Origin: an uncultured Pelagibacteraceae bacterium
GTDB lineage: Bacteria; Pseudomonadota; Alphaproteobacteria; Pelagibacterales; Pelagibacteraceae
Length of the DNA stretch: 64,000 nt
Assembly (NCBI GenBank): GCA_902531765.1
Contig: CACAFC010000002.1
Coordinates: forward strand, 1-64,000
Direction: 5' to 3'
Part shown: positions 1-8,154 of the stretch, piece by piece
Layout: the number at the start of each line of letters is the position of its first letter
How positions within the stretch are numbered: the first letter of the stretch is position 1
The notes under the pieces: generated by a model
Seen by the model: the letters and a program-made list of their open reading frames with translations, nothing else
Told to the model about the DNA's origin: nothing
Database searches by the model: none
Translations under genes and position numbers: made by a program

Positions 1-135
1 GGTAATTTTCAAAAAGAGTTTAAGGTTTATGGTAGAGATAAAAAAAAATGCAAAAGACTTAGTTGTTCGGGAACAATTAATAAAATAACTCAATCAAATA
101 GATCAACATTTTTGTGTGAAATATGTCAAAAATAA
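1..135 (+). CDS. mutM: Formamidopyrimidine-DNA glycosylase, C-terminal fragment
   Basis: Reading frame 1 is open from the window edge to a TAA and gives a 44-residue tail. It contains VYGRDKKKC and a four-cysteine zinc finger ending CEICQK, the usual last feature of Fpg/MutM enzymes, which excise 8-oxoguanine and nick the DNA. NRSTFLC matches the family's QRSTHYC region. The first cysteine pair is spaced C-x4-C instead of the usual C-x2-C. It lies just upstream of rpsT, as in other alphaproteobacteria. The catalytic N-terminus is outside the window, so the identity rests on this tail and on position. Confidence 0.85.
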   Translation, partial: GNFQKEFKVYGRDKKKCKRLSCSGTINKITQSNRSTFLCEICQK

Positions 136-186
136 TAATTATATTATTGACCAGGCCTATTTAAGCGGTTATACCCCTGCAAAATT

Positions 187-447
187 ATGGCTAATACAAG
201 ATCAGCAATTAAAAGAATTAGACGAATATCTAAACAGACTGCGGTTAACAAGGCGAGAAAAAGTAGATACAAAATTGCATTAAAAAAGATGAACGTTCTG
301 ATTGAAAGTAAAAAAAAGTCAGAGGCTTTAAAGTTCTTACCTAAGTTGAATTCCGAGTTAATGAAAATTGCCAAAACTGGAATTATAAAAAAACAAAATG
401 CATCAAGAAATGTATCGAGAATTACAAAAAAAATAAGTTCCTTGTAA
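187..447 (+). CDS. rpsT: 30S ribosomal protein S20
   Basis: This 86-residue, very basic protein starts MANTRSAIKRIRRISKQ, the typical opening of S20, and has the family's usual length. S20 binds 16S rRNA early in small-subunit assembly. The gene lies between mutM and dnaA, which is the common alphaproteobacterial order. The spacing to mutM is about 50 bases, so it may be co-transcribed or have its own promoter. No anomalies are seen. Confidence 0.97.
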   Translation: MANTRSAIKRIRRISKQTAVNKARKSRYKIALKKMNVLIESKKKSEALKFLPKLNSELMKIAKTGIIKKQNASRNVSRITKKISSL

Positions 448-718
448 TTCTCTATACCTCAAGTTGATTCAACTAAAAGAATACACTTCATATATGTAGG
501 GTAGGTATTTGATTACAATATTTAGAATTAGTAAAAAAATATTATATTTAATTCAATCATAAATTTTATTTTTTTTTAATATATGAAAAAAAAAATTGTC
601 AAAGAAATTTTCAAAAAAAATTTTTTACACAATCCCAGATTTAATTTATTTTCAGTTTTGCAAAATTATTTGTTGCAATAACCGCCATTATTGATGTAAC
701 TGGACTCTCTCCATAAGA
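448..718. other. rpsT-dnaA intergenic region, possible origin or dnaA control region
   Basis: These 271 bases carry no convincing gene. They are extremely A+T rich, with long A and T runs around 565-625. I find one degenerate DnaA-box-like word, TTTTACACA (623-631), matching 7 of 9 positions of TTATCCACA, but no cluster of boxes. A short hairpin (AGTTG-ATT-CAACT, about 461-473) follows rpsT but lacks a following T-run. Placement next to dnaA makes an origin or a dnaA promoter possible. The sequence alone does not prove either. Confidence 0.3.
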
Positions 719-2119
719 ATGAACAATACACATACAAATAAAAGTTTTGATAAAATTAATCTTGATTGGAAACTAATTCAATCCGAATTAAAACTTAAAT
801 TGGGAATAGAAGTTTACGATAGTTGGATAAAAAAAATTGATTTACTTGAAGAGTTTAATAATTATATTTTATTAACTGTCCCAACAAGATTTATCCGTGA
901 CTGGATTACATCAAGATATTTAGACCAAATTTTACAAACTATCAAAAAACATAAAAAACAAATTATAAGAATAGAATTTAATATTTTAGAAAAAAAGGAT
1001 GATAATAGAGAAAATTTGAATGATTTTAATCAGATAAACAAAACTCAAAATATCTCTTTTATAAAAGATTCTCATCTCCAATACAGTCGAATAGATCCCA
1101 ATAAAAGATTTGAAAATTTTCTAATCGGCCCAAGTAATAAGATTGCTTTCGAGGCTTCCTTAAAAGTATCAGAGAATATTTCCCATTATAATCCGCTTTA
1201 TATATATGGAGGTGTAGGTCTAGGAAAAACTCATCTTCTAAATTCAATAGGCCATGAAATGAGTAAAAATAAAAGAGTAATGTTTATTTCCGCTGAACGT
1301 TTCATGTATCAATTTGTAAAATCAATTAAATCTAACGATATGGTTAAATTTAAAGAGTATTTTAGAAATACAGATGTTTTATTAATTGACGATATTCAGT
1401 TCATGAATGGTAAAGAAGCTATGCAGGAAGAGTTTTTTCATACCTTTAATGCACTTTTGGATAAAGAATCACAAATAATAGTATCAGCAGACAGACCTCC
1501 TAATAAGTTATCTAGAATTCAAGAAAGAATTAAATCAAGATTCTCTGGAGGCTTAGTAGTGGACATTCAAAAACCTGAGTATGATTTAAGAAGAAAGATT
1601 ATCAATCATAAGATAGATGAATTAACGACGTTATACACTGGTAAATTAAATATTACTGATGAAATTCAAGATTTTATCAGTAGCAAAATTACAACTAATG
1701 TAAGGGAATTAGTAGGAGCAATAAATCGTGTAGTCTCATTTTCGAGGATTTACAACAAATTACCAAGCCTATCTGAGACAAAGATTATTCTGAAAGATTT
1801 ATTAAATCTAGCGGAAAATAATGTGACAATAGATTCAATACAAACCATTGTTTGTAAGTTTTTTAAAATTAGTAAAAATGAAATGCTATCTTCGAGAAGA
1901 TCGAGATATCTAGTTAGACCAAGACAGACAGCTATTTACTTAACTAAAATTTTAACTACAAAATCATTACCAGAAATTGGACGAGAATTTTCAAATAGAG
2001 ATCACACAACTATAATTCATTCTGTGAAAACAATAGAAAAGTTAAAAGAAAAAAATCCAGACATGAATGATAATATAAATAAATTAAAAAATATTATTTT
2101 ATACAATAAAGAAGGATGA
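719..2119 (+). CDS. dnaA: Chromosomal replication initiator protein DnaA
   Basis: This is a 466-residue AAA+ initiator that binds DnaA boxes and melts the replication origin. Walker A is GGVGLGKTHL near residue 165 and Walker B is VLLIDDIQF near 222. The C-terminal domain IV helix-turn-helix carries the DnaA signature FSNRDHTTIIHS. The N-terminal domain I (LDWKLIQSELKLKLG) is present. The length is normal for alphaproteobacteria. The stop overlaps the dnaN start in an ATGA, so dnaA and dnaN are almost certainly co-transcribed and translationally coupled. Confidence 0.98.
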   Translation: MNNTHTNKSFDKINLDWKLIQSELKLKLGIEVYDSWIKKIDLLEEFNNYILLTVPTRFIRDWITSRYLDQILQTIKKHKKQIIRIEFNILEKKDDNRENLNDFNQINKTQNISFIKDSHLQYSRIDPNKRFENFLIGPSNKIAFEASLKVSENISHYNPLYIYGGVGLGKTHLLNSIGHEMSKNKRVMFISAERFMYQFVKSIKSNDMVKFKEYFRNTDVLLIDDIQFMNGKEAMQEEFFHTFNALLDKESQIIVSADRPPNKLSRIQERIKSRFSGGLVVDIQKPEYDLRRKIINHKIDELTTLYTGKLNITDEIQDFISSKITTNVRELVGAINRVVSFSRIYNKLPSLSETKIILKDLLNLAENNVTIDSIQTIVCKFFKISKNEMLSSRRSRYLVRPRQTAIYLTKILTTKSLPEIGREFSNRDHTTIIHSVKTIEKLKEKNPDMNDNINKLKNIILYNKEG

Positions 2120-3228
2120 AATTTAACGTTAATCAAAAAGAGCTTCAGGAAGCCCTAAGTTACTGTCAAGGTGTTATAGAAAAAAGGAGCACATTACAGA
2201 TACTTTCCAACGTTTTACTAAATGCAAGTAATTCAAAATTAACAATTACAGCCACAGATCTTGATTTGATTTTCATTCATCAAATCGAAAATGTCGAAAT
2301 TTTAGAGGAGGGAAATACAACCGTAACTTCCTCAATTATGTTTGATATTGTTAGAAAATTTTCTTCAGACAAAAAATTGAACTTATCCATGAGTAGTGAA
2401 AACAAACTTCAACTAGAATCTGAAAAATCAATATTTAATTTAAACTGTATAAATTCCTCAGAGTTTCCGCTTACTGACGAAAATTTTAATGATAATACTT
2501 TTGTAATAAACTCTAAACATTTTTTAAAATTACTTAATAAGTGCAAGTTTTCAATATCGAATGATGAAACACGCCATTACTTAAGTGGCATATATTTTCA
2601 TCAAACTGAAGTTGAAGATAAAATCTATTTGACTGCTGTCGCAACTGATAGTCATAGGATGTCAATTTCAAAAGTAAGATTAAGTGAAAAAATAAATTTT
2701 GACCCAATTATCCTTCCAAAAAAAACTATTTTTCAGCTTTGCTCTTTATTAGATAATTATGATGGTGATCTAAAGATATCTAACCTAAAATCAAAAATTA
2801 AATTTGAATTAACAAATAGTGTTTTAATTTCTAAATTAATTGATGGAAAATTTCCAAATTATGTACAAGTAATTCCTAAAAATAATCAAAAAAAATTAGA
2901 GACAAATCTTAAATCATTTTTAGGATCTATTGATAGAGTTGCATCAGTATCTCTAGATAAAAAAGATGGAGTTAAGTTTAAATTATCTAAGGATATATTG
3001 AATCTTTCCGTCAATAATACTACTAGTGGTGATGGTAATGAAACTTTAGGTGTTCAATTTGATCATGATTTAGAAATAAGTTTCAATTCAAGATATTTAA
3101 TAGATGTTGCCTCACAGCTTGATGGGGAAAAAATTGAGTTATTTTTAAATGACACAGGATCTCCAGCTTTAATAAAAGATCCGGGTGATTTTGATAGTAT
3201 CTATGTAGTGATGCCCATGAAAGGCTAA
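2116..3228 (+). CDS. dnaN: DNA polymerase III beta subunit (sliding clamp)
   Basis: This 370-residue protein forms the ring-shaped processivity clamp for DNA polymerase III. It starts MKFNVNQKELQEALSYCQGV, as beta clamps do. It contains the middle-domain ATDSHRMS motif and the C-terminal VVMPMKG, close to the canonical MPMR(L) end. The start overlaps the dnaA stop by four bases. Its 3' end overlaps the convergent plsC gene by four bases, leaving no room for a classical intergenic terminator. Confidence 0.98.
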   Translation: MKFNVNQKELQEALSYCQGVIEKRSTLQILSNVLLNASNSKLTITATDLDLIFIHQIENVEILEEGNTTVTSSIMFDIVRKFSSDKKLNLSMSSENKLQLESEKSIFNLNCINSSEFPLTDENFNDNTFVINSKHFLKLLNKCKFSISNDETRHYLSGIYFHQTEVEDKIYLTAVATDSHRMSISKVRLSEKINFDPIILPKKTIFQLCSLLDNYDGDLKISNLKSKIKFELTNSVLISKLIDGKFPNYVQVIPKNNQKKLETNLKSFLGSIDRVASVSLDKKDGVKFKLSKDILNLSVNNTTSGDGNETLGVQFDHDLEISFNSRYLIDVASQLDGEKIELFLNDTGSPALIKDPGDFDSIYVVMPMKG

Positions 3229-3926
3229 TTAATAGAATTTAACTCTGAATAAATTTTATCCTCTAAAGTTTTAAGAAATATCTCTTTTTCTAAATCATTA
3301 TTTATTTTTGGCATTATAGATATAGTAATTGTTTTATTACTAATTTTTCTTCCTGATTTTGGCCACACATATCCAGAATTAATCGCAACTGGTTGACAAG
3401 CAATTTTAAGTTTCTCATAAATTCTAGAGGCTCCCTTTTTAAAAGGCGGTCTTTCATTTGGCAAAACCCTAGTTCCTTGAGGAAAAATAATTAGAGGTCT
3501 ATTTGAACTTGTAATTACACTTGAAATTTCATCATAAAAACTAAGATTATCTTTTGTAACTTGACCTCTTTTAATTGAAATGGACCCAATTTTTTTCAGG
3601 TACCATCCAAATATAGGTATGAGAAGTAATTCTTTTTTAAGAATAAATACCGGTGAGTTAAACAAAGTTTGAAGAAAGAAAGTTTCAAACATTGATTGAT
3701 GAGATGCAGCAATGAAAAATTTTTCATCATTAATAATATTTTCAGTTCCTTTGATTATTATTTTTGTTGAGAGAAAATATTTTAAACAAAAACCAGTCCA
3801 GTAACCCATTAACTTACCACCAACTATTACTACTTGTTTAGGTAAGAAAAATGACGGTAAAAAAATTATTGAAATAATAATAATTCCAGAAAAAAAAAAT
3901 AATGAAAATATGAAGTTTCTTAACAT
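3225..3926 (-). CDS. plsC: 1-acyl-sn-glycerol-3-phosphate acyltransferase
   Basis: This 233-residue membrane-anchored acyltransferase is inferred to make phosphatidic acid from lysophosphatidic acid. It has an N-terminal hydrophobic segment (about residues 5-30). The acyltransferase motif is HQSMFET near residue 75, the H-x4-E variant common in alphaproteobacterial PlsC rather than H-x4-D. A second motif, PQGTR, stands where FPEGTR is usual. It lies downstream of lysA with an 11-base gap, so it is probably the last gene of the argH-lptM-lysA-plsC operon. Confidence 0.88.
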   Translation of the reverse strand: MLRNFIFSLFFFSGIIIISIIFLPSFFLPKQVVIVGGKLMGYWTGFCLKYFLSTKIIIKGTENIINDEKFFIAASHQSMFETFFLQTLFNSPVFILKKELLLIPIFGWYLKKIGSISIKRGQVTKDNLSFYDEISSVITSSNRPLIIFPQGTRVLPNERPPFKKGASRIYEKLKIACQPVAINSGYVWPKSGRKISNKTITISIMPKINNDLEKEIFLKTLEDKIYSELNSIN

Positions 3927-3937
3927 TTTGTTAAAAG

Positions 3938-5152
3938 CTAGATTATTTCAGTGTACTTTTGTCTTTTTCTAATTACGCTAATTTTTGAACCTTTAATTAA
4001 TAATTCTATTGGTTTAGGTCTTAAATTGTAATTAGAGCTTAAAGACATGCCATAAGCACCAACATCGCAAATAGCTATTAAATCTTTTTCTTCTAATTTT
4101 TGAAATTTTTTTAACGTTATAAATTTATCTGTACTTTCACATATGGGACCGACAAATTCGTAAGTTTTATTTAATATTTTATTAGATTTTATTACTGGCA
4201 ATGTTCGATGAGTTGCCCCATAAAGCGCAGGTCTCATAAGATCATTCATGGCAGCATCTAAAATTATAAATTCTTTTCTACCACTATCTTTAATATAAAT
4301 TACTTTACTAATTAATATACCGGTATTACCAATTATAGATCTGCCAGGTTCAAATATAATTTTTACTTTATGTTTTTTAAGAAAATTATTAATTGCAGTA
4401 TTGTACTTTTTATAATTAAGTTTTTTATTTGTTTGAGAATATTTAATTCCCATACCTCCACCTAAATCAATAAATTCGAACTGATGATTAGTTTTTTCTA
4501 GGATATGGCTAACAGCTTTAAGCATCTTTCCATATGGCTTATGGTCTAATATTTGACTACCTATATGAACACTCAAACATTTTAAGTCTATATTTTTTGA
4601 ACTATTGCAAAATTCTACAATTTTATGAAATGTATTTTTATTCACTCCAAATTTATTCTCCTTTTTTCCAGTAGAAATTTGATTAAGTGTTTTTGCATCT
4701 GTGTTGGGATTAAGTCTAACTCCAACTTTAACTTTTTTGTTTTTTAATTTTGCAATCCTGTTTATTTCCATTATCTCACTCAATGACTCAGCATTAATAA
4801 GTAGTATTTTTTTATTTATTGCAAAATTTAATTCGCTAGAAGTTTTTCCGACTCCAGAAAATACTATTTTATTTGGATTTATTCCTGCTTTTAAGGCTAT
4901 CATAAGTTCACCTTTAGAAACCACATCAGCCCCCAAACCAAATTTTTTAATTTCTCTAATTAAATTAACATTGGTATTAGATTTAACTGCAAAACAAATT
5001 AAAGGTGCAAAAGATTTAAAACTTTCTTTAAATTTATTAATATTTTCTTTTAGTTTTGAATATGAATAGCAATAAAAAGGAGTTCCAAACTTTTTAGCTA
5101 TTCTCAGGAAATTAACTTTTTCCACCGTTAGTCTTTTGTTAACGTATCTCAT
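3938..5152 (-). CDS. lysA: Diaminopimelate decarboxylase
   Basis: This 404-residue PLP enzyme catalyses the last lysine step, meso-diaminopimelate to L-lysine plus CO2. The pyridoxal-lysine context FAVKSNTN is near residue 57. The phosphate-binding glycine loop LGGGMGIKY and the EPGRSI motif are present, and the later CESTD motif supplies the active-site cysteine at the dimer interface. The ATG overlaps the stop of the preceding lipoprotein gene as ATGA. Together with dapD/dapE elsewhere in this window it shows a DAP route to lysine. Confidence 0.97.
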   Translation of the reverse strand: MRYVNKRLTVEKVNFLRIAKKFGTPFYCYSYSKLKENINKFKESFKSFAPLICFAVKSNTNVNLIREIKKFGLGADVVSKGELMIALKAGINPNKIVFSGVGKTSSELNFAINKKILLINAESLSEIMEINRIAKLKNKKVKVGVRLNPNTDAKTLNQISTGKKENKFGVNKNTFHKIVEFCNSSKNIDLKCLSVHIGSQILDHKPYGKMLKAVSHILEKTNHQFEFIDLGGGMGIKYSQTNKKLNYKKYNTAINNFLKKHKVKIIFEPGRSIIGNTGILISKVIYIKDSGRKEFIILDAAMNDLMRPALYGATHRTLPVIKSNKILNKTYEFVGPICESTDKFITLKKFQKLEEKDLIAICDVGAYGMSLSSNYNLRPKPIELLIKGSKISVIRKRQKYTEII

Positions 5153-5283
5153 GAAGTTTTGTTAAGTATAATTGTTGGTATTTTAATTTCTTTATTTAAA
5201 GCTTTATATTCAGGATCACCTTTCTTTCCGCAAGAAACTAAAATACAACAAACTAAAATAACAAATGTAATTTTTTTAATCAT
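5149..5283 (-). CDS. lptM: Small lipoprotein, LptM (YifL)-like
   Basis: This 44-residue ORF is absent from the supplied track. It starts MIKKITFVILVCCILVSCGKK, giving a lysine-rich start, a hydrophobic stretch and a lipobox LVSC followed by GKKGDPEYK. The C-G-x-K-G-x after the lipobox cysteine is the hallmark of the LptM/YifL family, which in E. coli assists oxidative maturation of LptD. Its start overlaps the argH stop and its stop overlaps the lysA start, both as ATGA. The argH-lipoprotein-lysA order is widespread in proteobacteria. Family assignment is from motif and position. Confidence 0.8.
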   Translation of the reverse strand: MIKKITFVILVCCILVSCGKKGDPEYKALNKEIKIPTIILNKTS

Positions 5284-6671
5284 TTTAATTTTCTATATTT
5301 TTTTATCATCTTTTTGATATTATCAAAAGATGTTCCACCATAAGATTTTTTGGAATTTACAGAATTCTTTAAATCAAAGACTTTTAGTACATCGTTTGTC
5401 AATGTAGGTTCTATTTTTTTTAAGTCACCCAAGGATAACTCGTTTAGTTTTTTCTTTTTTTTTTCAGCTAAATTCACTAATAAAGCTGTTTTTTGGTAAG
5501 CTTTTCGAAAAGACATTGAATTATTTTTAACAAGATAATCGGCTAAATCTGTTGCAGTGATATATCCTGAGTGTGCTAAATCAAGCATTCTTTTTTTATT
5601 AGGACTTATATTTTTAAGAATTTCATTAAATATCTTTAAACTTTCAAAGAGTACATCATAGGATTTAAAAATAATTTCCTTATCATCCTGAAGGTCCTTG
5701 AAGTACGAAAGAGGCAATCCTTTCAATATTGTGAACATTGAAAATAAATTACCAAAAGTAATTCCTGATTTACCTCTTAAGTATTCTAAAAGATCAGGAT
5801 TCTTTTTTTGTGGCATTATTGAGGAACCAGTTACTATTTTATCTGAAAGATTAATTAGATTAAAACCATCAGAGTTCCAGATAATTAATTCCTCAGCGAT
5901 TCTTGATAAATGCAATGAACAAACAGAAACACTATAAAGAAAATCCAAAACAAAATCTCTGTCCGCTACAGTATCGATTGAATTATTTGTAGGTCTTTCA
6001 AAACCGAGTTTTCTTGTTGTATAATTTCTGTCAATGCTAAATGAAGTTCCAGTTAGTGCTGCAACACCTAATGGATTTTCATTTAAGCTGTTAAGATTAT
6101 TCTTAAACCTGTCCTTGTCTCTTTTAAACATTTCCACGTATGCCATTAGATAGTGTGCAAATGAAACAGCTTGTGCATTTTTTAAGTGAGTAAAACCTGG
6201 CATAATAGTATCTACATTTTTTTCAGCTAAATTAATTGAATTATTAATAACGTTATTTAACAAAATGTTAATTTTATGATTTGCAGATTTAATCCAGATT
6301 TTAAAATCGGTTATTACTTGGTCGTTTCTAGATCTTGCTGTATGAACATACCCAGCTTCTTCACCAATTATTTGAAATAATCTTTTTTCGATATTTATAT
6401 GAATATCCTCATATTTTTTATTAAATTCAAATTTTTTATTAGATATTTCTTTTTCGATCTTATTTAGTCCATAAATAATCTTATTTTTTGTTCTAAAAGA
6501 AATTATTTTTTGTTTAAATAACATTTCTACATGAGCAATAGAACCAATTATATCTTCTTTATAAAGTCTTTTATCTACATCAATAGAGCTACCTATTTTT
6601 TGTGAGAGATTAGACGAATTATTTTTAATTCTTGTATTCCATATTGTCTGGTTGTTTTTATTTTTTACCAT
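5280..6671 (-). CDS. argH: Argininosuccinate lyase
   Basis: This 463-residue enzyme splits argininosuccinate to arginine and fumarate. It has the fumarase/aspartase-superfamily signature GSSIMPQKKNPD near residue 285, with the catalytic serine, and the upstream substrate loop HTARSRNDQV. The length is typical. It is the first gene of a minus-strand argH-lptM-lysA operon. It starts only 24 bases from the divergent tlpA start. A TATAAT on this strand lies eight bases before the ATG, suggesting a leaderless mRNA. Confidence 0.97.
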   Translation of the reverse strand: MVKNKNNQTIWNTRIKNNSSNLSQKIGSSIDVDKRLYKEDIIGSIAHVEMLFKQKIISFRTKNKIIYGLNKIEKEISNKKFEFNKKYEDIHINIEKRLFQIIGEEAGYVHTARSRNDQVITDFKIWIKSANHKINILLNNVINNSINLAEKNVDTIMPGFTHLKNAQAVSFAHYLMAYVEMFKRDKDRFKNNLNSLNENPLGVAALTGTSFSIDRNYTTRKLGFERPTNNSIDTVADRDFVLDFLYSVSVCSLHLSRIAEELIIWNSDGFNLINLSDKIVTGSSIMPQKKNPDLLEYLRGKSGITFGNLFSMFTILKGLPLSYFKDLQDDKEIIFKSYDVLFESLKIFNEILKNISPNKKRMLDLAHSGYITATDLADYLVKNNSMSFRKAYQKTALLVNLAEKKKKKLNELSLGDLKKIEPTLTNDVLKVFDLKNSVNSKKSYGGTSFDNIKKMIKKYRKLK

Positions 6672-6695
6672 GATAATTAATTATACCTATTTAAC
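6672..6695. promoter_or_regulatory. Overlapping divergent -10 elements for argH and tlpA
   Basis: Only 24 bases separate the two start codons. The minus strand reads TATAAT followed by eight bases and the argH ATG. The plus strand reads TATACC followed by eight bases and the tlpA ATG. The two hexamers overlap on a 12-base palindrome, ATAATTAATTAT. No good -35 is obvious, and any -35 would lie inside the opposing gene. Leaderless transcripts in both directions are inferred. Confidence 0.5.
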
Positions 6696-7205
6696 ATGAG
6701 ATTATTAATAATATTTATTTTAATGCTATCAAATTCTATTGCTAGTCAAGCTACTGATATAAACAATTTAGTTATCAATAAAGAGTTAAAAAATTACAGT
6801 GATATAAGGTTTTTAGACATTAAAAATAAAGAATTAAACTTAAATGATTATAAGGGAAATTTAGTTATATTGAACTTTTGGGCAACTTGGTGTGCTCCAT
6901 GTAAAGATGAAATGCCATCTCTGGATTTATTAACTGAAAATCCTAATTTAGATAATCTTAAGATATTTCCTATAAACATTGGTATGGATACTAAAAAAAA
7001 ATCTTTAACTTTTTTTGAAGATTTGAAGATAAAAAATTTAGAAATATATTTTGACTCGCCAAATACACTGGCAAAGAAATTTAAATTAAGAGGTCTTCCC
7101 ACGACTATACTTTTTAATAAAGATGGACTTGAGTTTGCGAGAATAATTGGATCAATCGACTTCGTTGATGAAAAATTTATTAAGTGGTTGAGTAATTTTA
7201 ATTAA
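6696..7205 (+). CDS. TlpA-like periplasmic thiol:disulfide oxidoreductase
   Basis: This 169-residue protein has an N-terminal signal peptide (MRLLIIFILMLSNSIASQA) and a thioredoxin fold with active site W-CAPC at residues 65-69. The cis-proline context GLPTTILF comes later. Proteins of the TlpA/ResA/DsbE group reduce disulfides in the periplasm, often for cytochrome c or cytochrome oxidase maturation. The specific substrate cannot be read from sequence. A convergent HIG1-domain gene, a family linked to cytochrome oxidase, abuts it with a four-base overlap, a loose contextual hint. Confidence 0.85.
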   Translation: MRLLIIFILMLSNSIASQATDINNLVINKELKNYSDIRFLDIKNKELNLNDYKGNLVILNFWATWCAPCKDEMPSLDLLTENPNLDNLKIFPINIGMDTKKKSLTFFEDLKIKNLEIYFDSPNTLAKKFKLRGLPTTILFNKDGLEFARIIGSIDFVDEKFIKWLSNFN

Positions 7206-7405
7206 TTTTTAAAAAAATATGCAAAAGCTACTAAGGCTATAATTGCTATAAATTGTAGCAAGACTCTTAACTGCATTAATTTATTAGAGTATTTCTTACT
7301 TGTTTCTCCACCTTTAAATAAAGTTCCAATACCAAGAATTAGAACTAAACCAACAGCCACTAGTAAGATTATAGATAAAATTTTTACTAATATTCCAGAA
7401 ATCAT
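7202..7405 (-). CDS. HIG1-domain twin-transmembrane protein
   Basis: The ORF track gives 106 residues, but the family start is the internal MISGILVK, leaving 67 residues. The protein has two hydrophobic helices separated by a short polar loop. The loop motif NKLMQLRVLLQF matches the alphaproteobacterial HIG1 pattern (N-x-x-M-x-x-R-V-x-x-Q). HIG1 proteins in mitochondria (Rcf1/HIGD) and alphaproteobacteria associate with cytochrome c oxidase. That role here is inferred. A TATAAT lies three bases before the chosen ATG, so the exact transcript start is uncertain. Confidence 0.75.
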   Translation of the reverse strand: MISGILVKILSIILLVAVGLVLILGIGTLFKGGETSKKYSNKLMQLRVLLQFIAIIALVAFAYFFKN

Positions 7406-7454
7406 AAAATTATAGTAGGTTGTTTTATAGATAAAAAAACATAAATCAATTACT

Positions 7455-8117
7455 ATGACATTTTGCCTTGATACAACCATTATAAAACCAGAAAAAGATG
7501 TAAAAATTGAAAACGCAGTCATTTTACTTCATGGGTACGGAGGTGATGGTAAAGATATAAGTATGCTTTCATTAAATTGGAAAAGACACCTTACAAATAC
7601 AATTTTTCTTTGCCCGAATGGTCATGAACCTTGTCCAATAAATCCATCTGGGTATCAATGGTTTGATCTTACAAAAGATGATCCAAAATATATTTTAAAT
7701 GAGACAATCAAGGCTGAAAAAAAACTCAATCAATTTATAGATGAAGTAAAAATTAGATATAATTTGGAAAACGATAAAATTTGTTTATCTGGTTTTAGTC
7801 AAGGATGTATGATGTCAATTAATTTAGGGCTTACATCTAAAAATAAATTTAGTTGTGTTGTAGGTTTTTCTGGTAAGATTATTAATCAAGAGGACCTCAA
7901 GCAAAGAAAGAGAACATCAACAAATATTCTTTTGATTCATGGTGACTCTGATCAAGTTGTCTCACCCAATTATATGTTAGAGGCAAAAGATTTCTTTATC
8001 AGATCTAATATTGAAATAGAGACCCATTTAATTAAGAATTGCGACCATCATATTCCCATTGAAGCTTCCAGCTTAGCATTAAATTATATTTTAAAAAAAA
8101 ATAAAATGAGCTCTTAA
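7455..8117 (+). CDS. Carboxylesterase/phospholipase-type alpha/beta hydrolase
   Basis: This 220-residue protein has an oxyanion-region LHGYGGDGKD near residue 26, the nucleophile elbow GFSQG near 115, an Asp in HGDSDQVV and a terminal His in CDHHIP. That is a complete Ser-Asp-His triad in the right order for the AB_hydrolase_2 (acyl-protein thioesterase/carboxylesterase) family. The physiological ester is unknown. There is no signal peptide, so it is predicted cytosolic. Its 5' region diverges from the HIG1 gene. Confidence 0.85.
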   Translation: MTFCLDTTIIKPEKDVKIENAVILLHGYGGDGKDISMLSLNWKRHLTNTIFLCPNGHEPCPINPSGYQWFDLTKDDPKYILNETIKAEKKLNQFIDEVKIRYNLENDKICLSGFSQGCMMSINLGLTSKNKFSCVVGFSGKIINQEDLKQRKRTSTNILLIHGDSDQVVSPNYMLEAKDFFIRSNIEIETHLIKNCDHHIPIEASSLALNYILKKNKMSS

Positions 8118-8119
8118 TA

Positions 8120-8154
8120 TTGAAATCATTTTTTATTTAAGTTAAAATTAACTT
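8120..8154 (+). promoter_or_regulatory. Candidate promoter of the HNH gene
   Basis: TTGAAA (8120-8125), a 17-base spacer and TAAAAT (8143-8148) lie six bases before the ATG at 8155. This is a good sigma-70 layout by eye. The short distance implies a leaderless or near-leaderless transcript. Confidence 0.45.
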
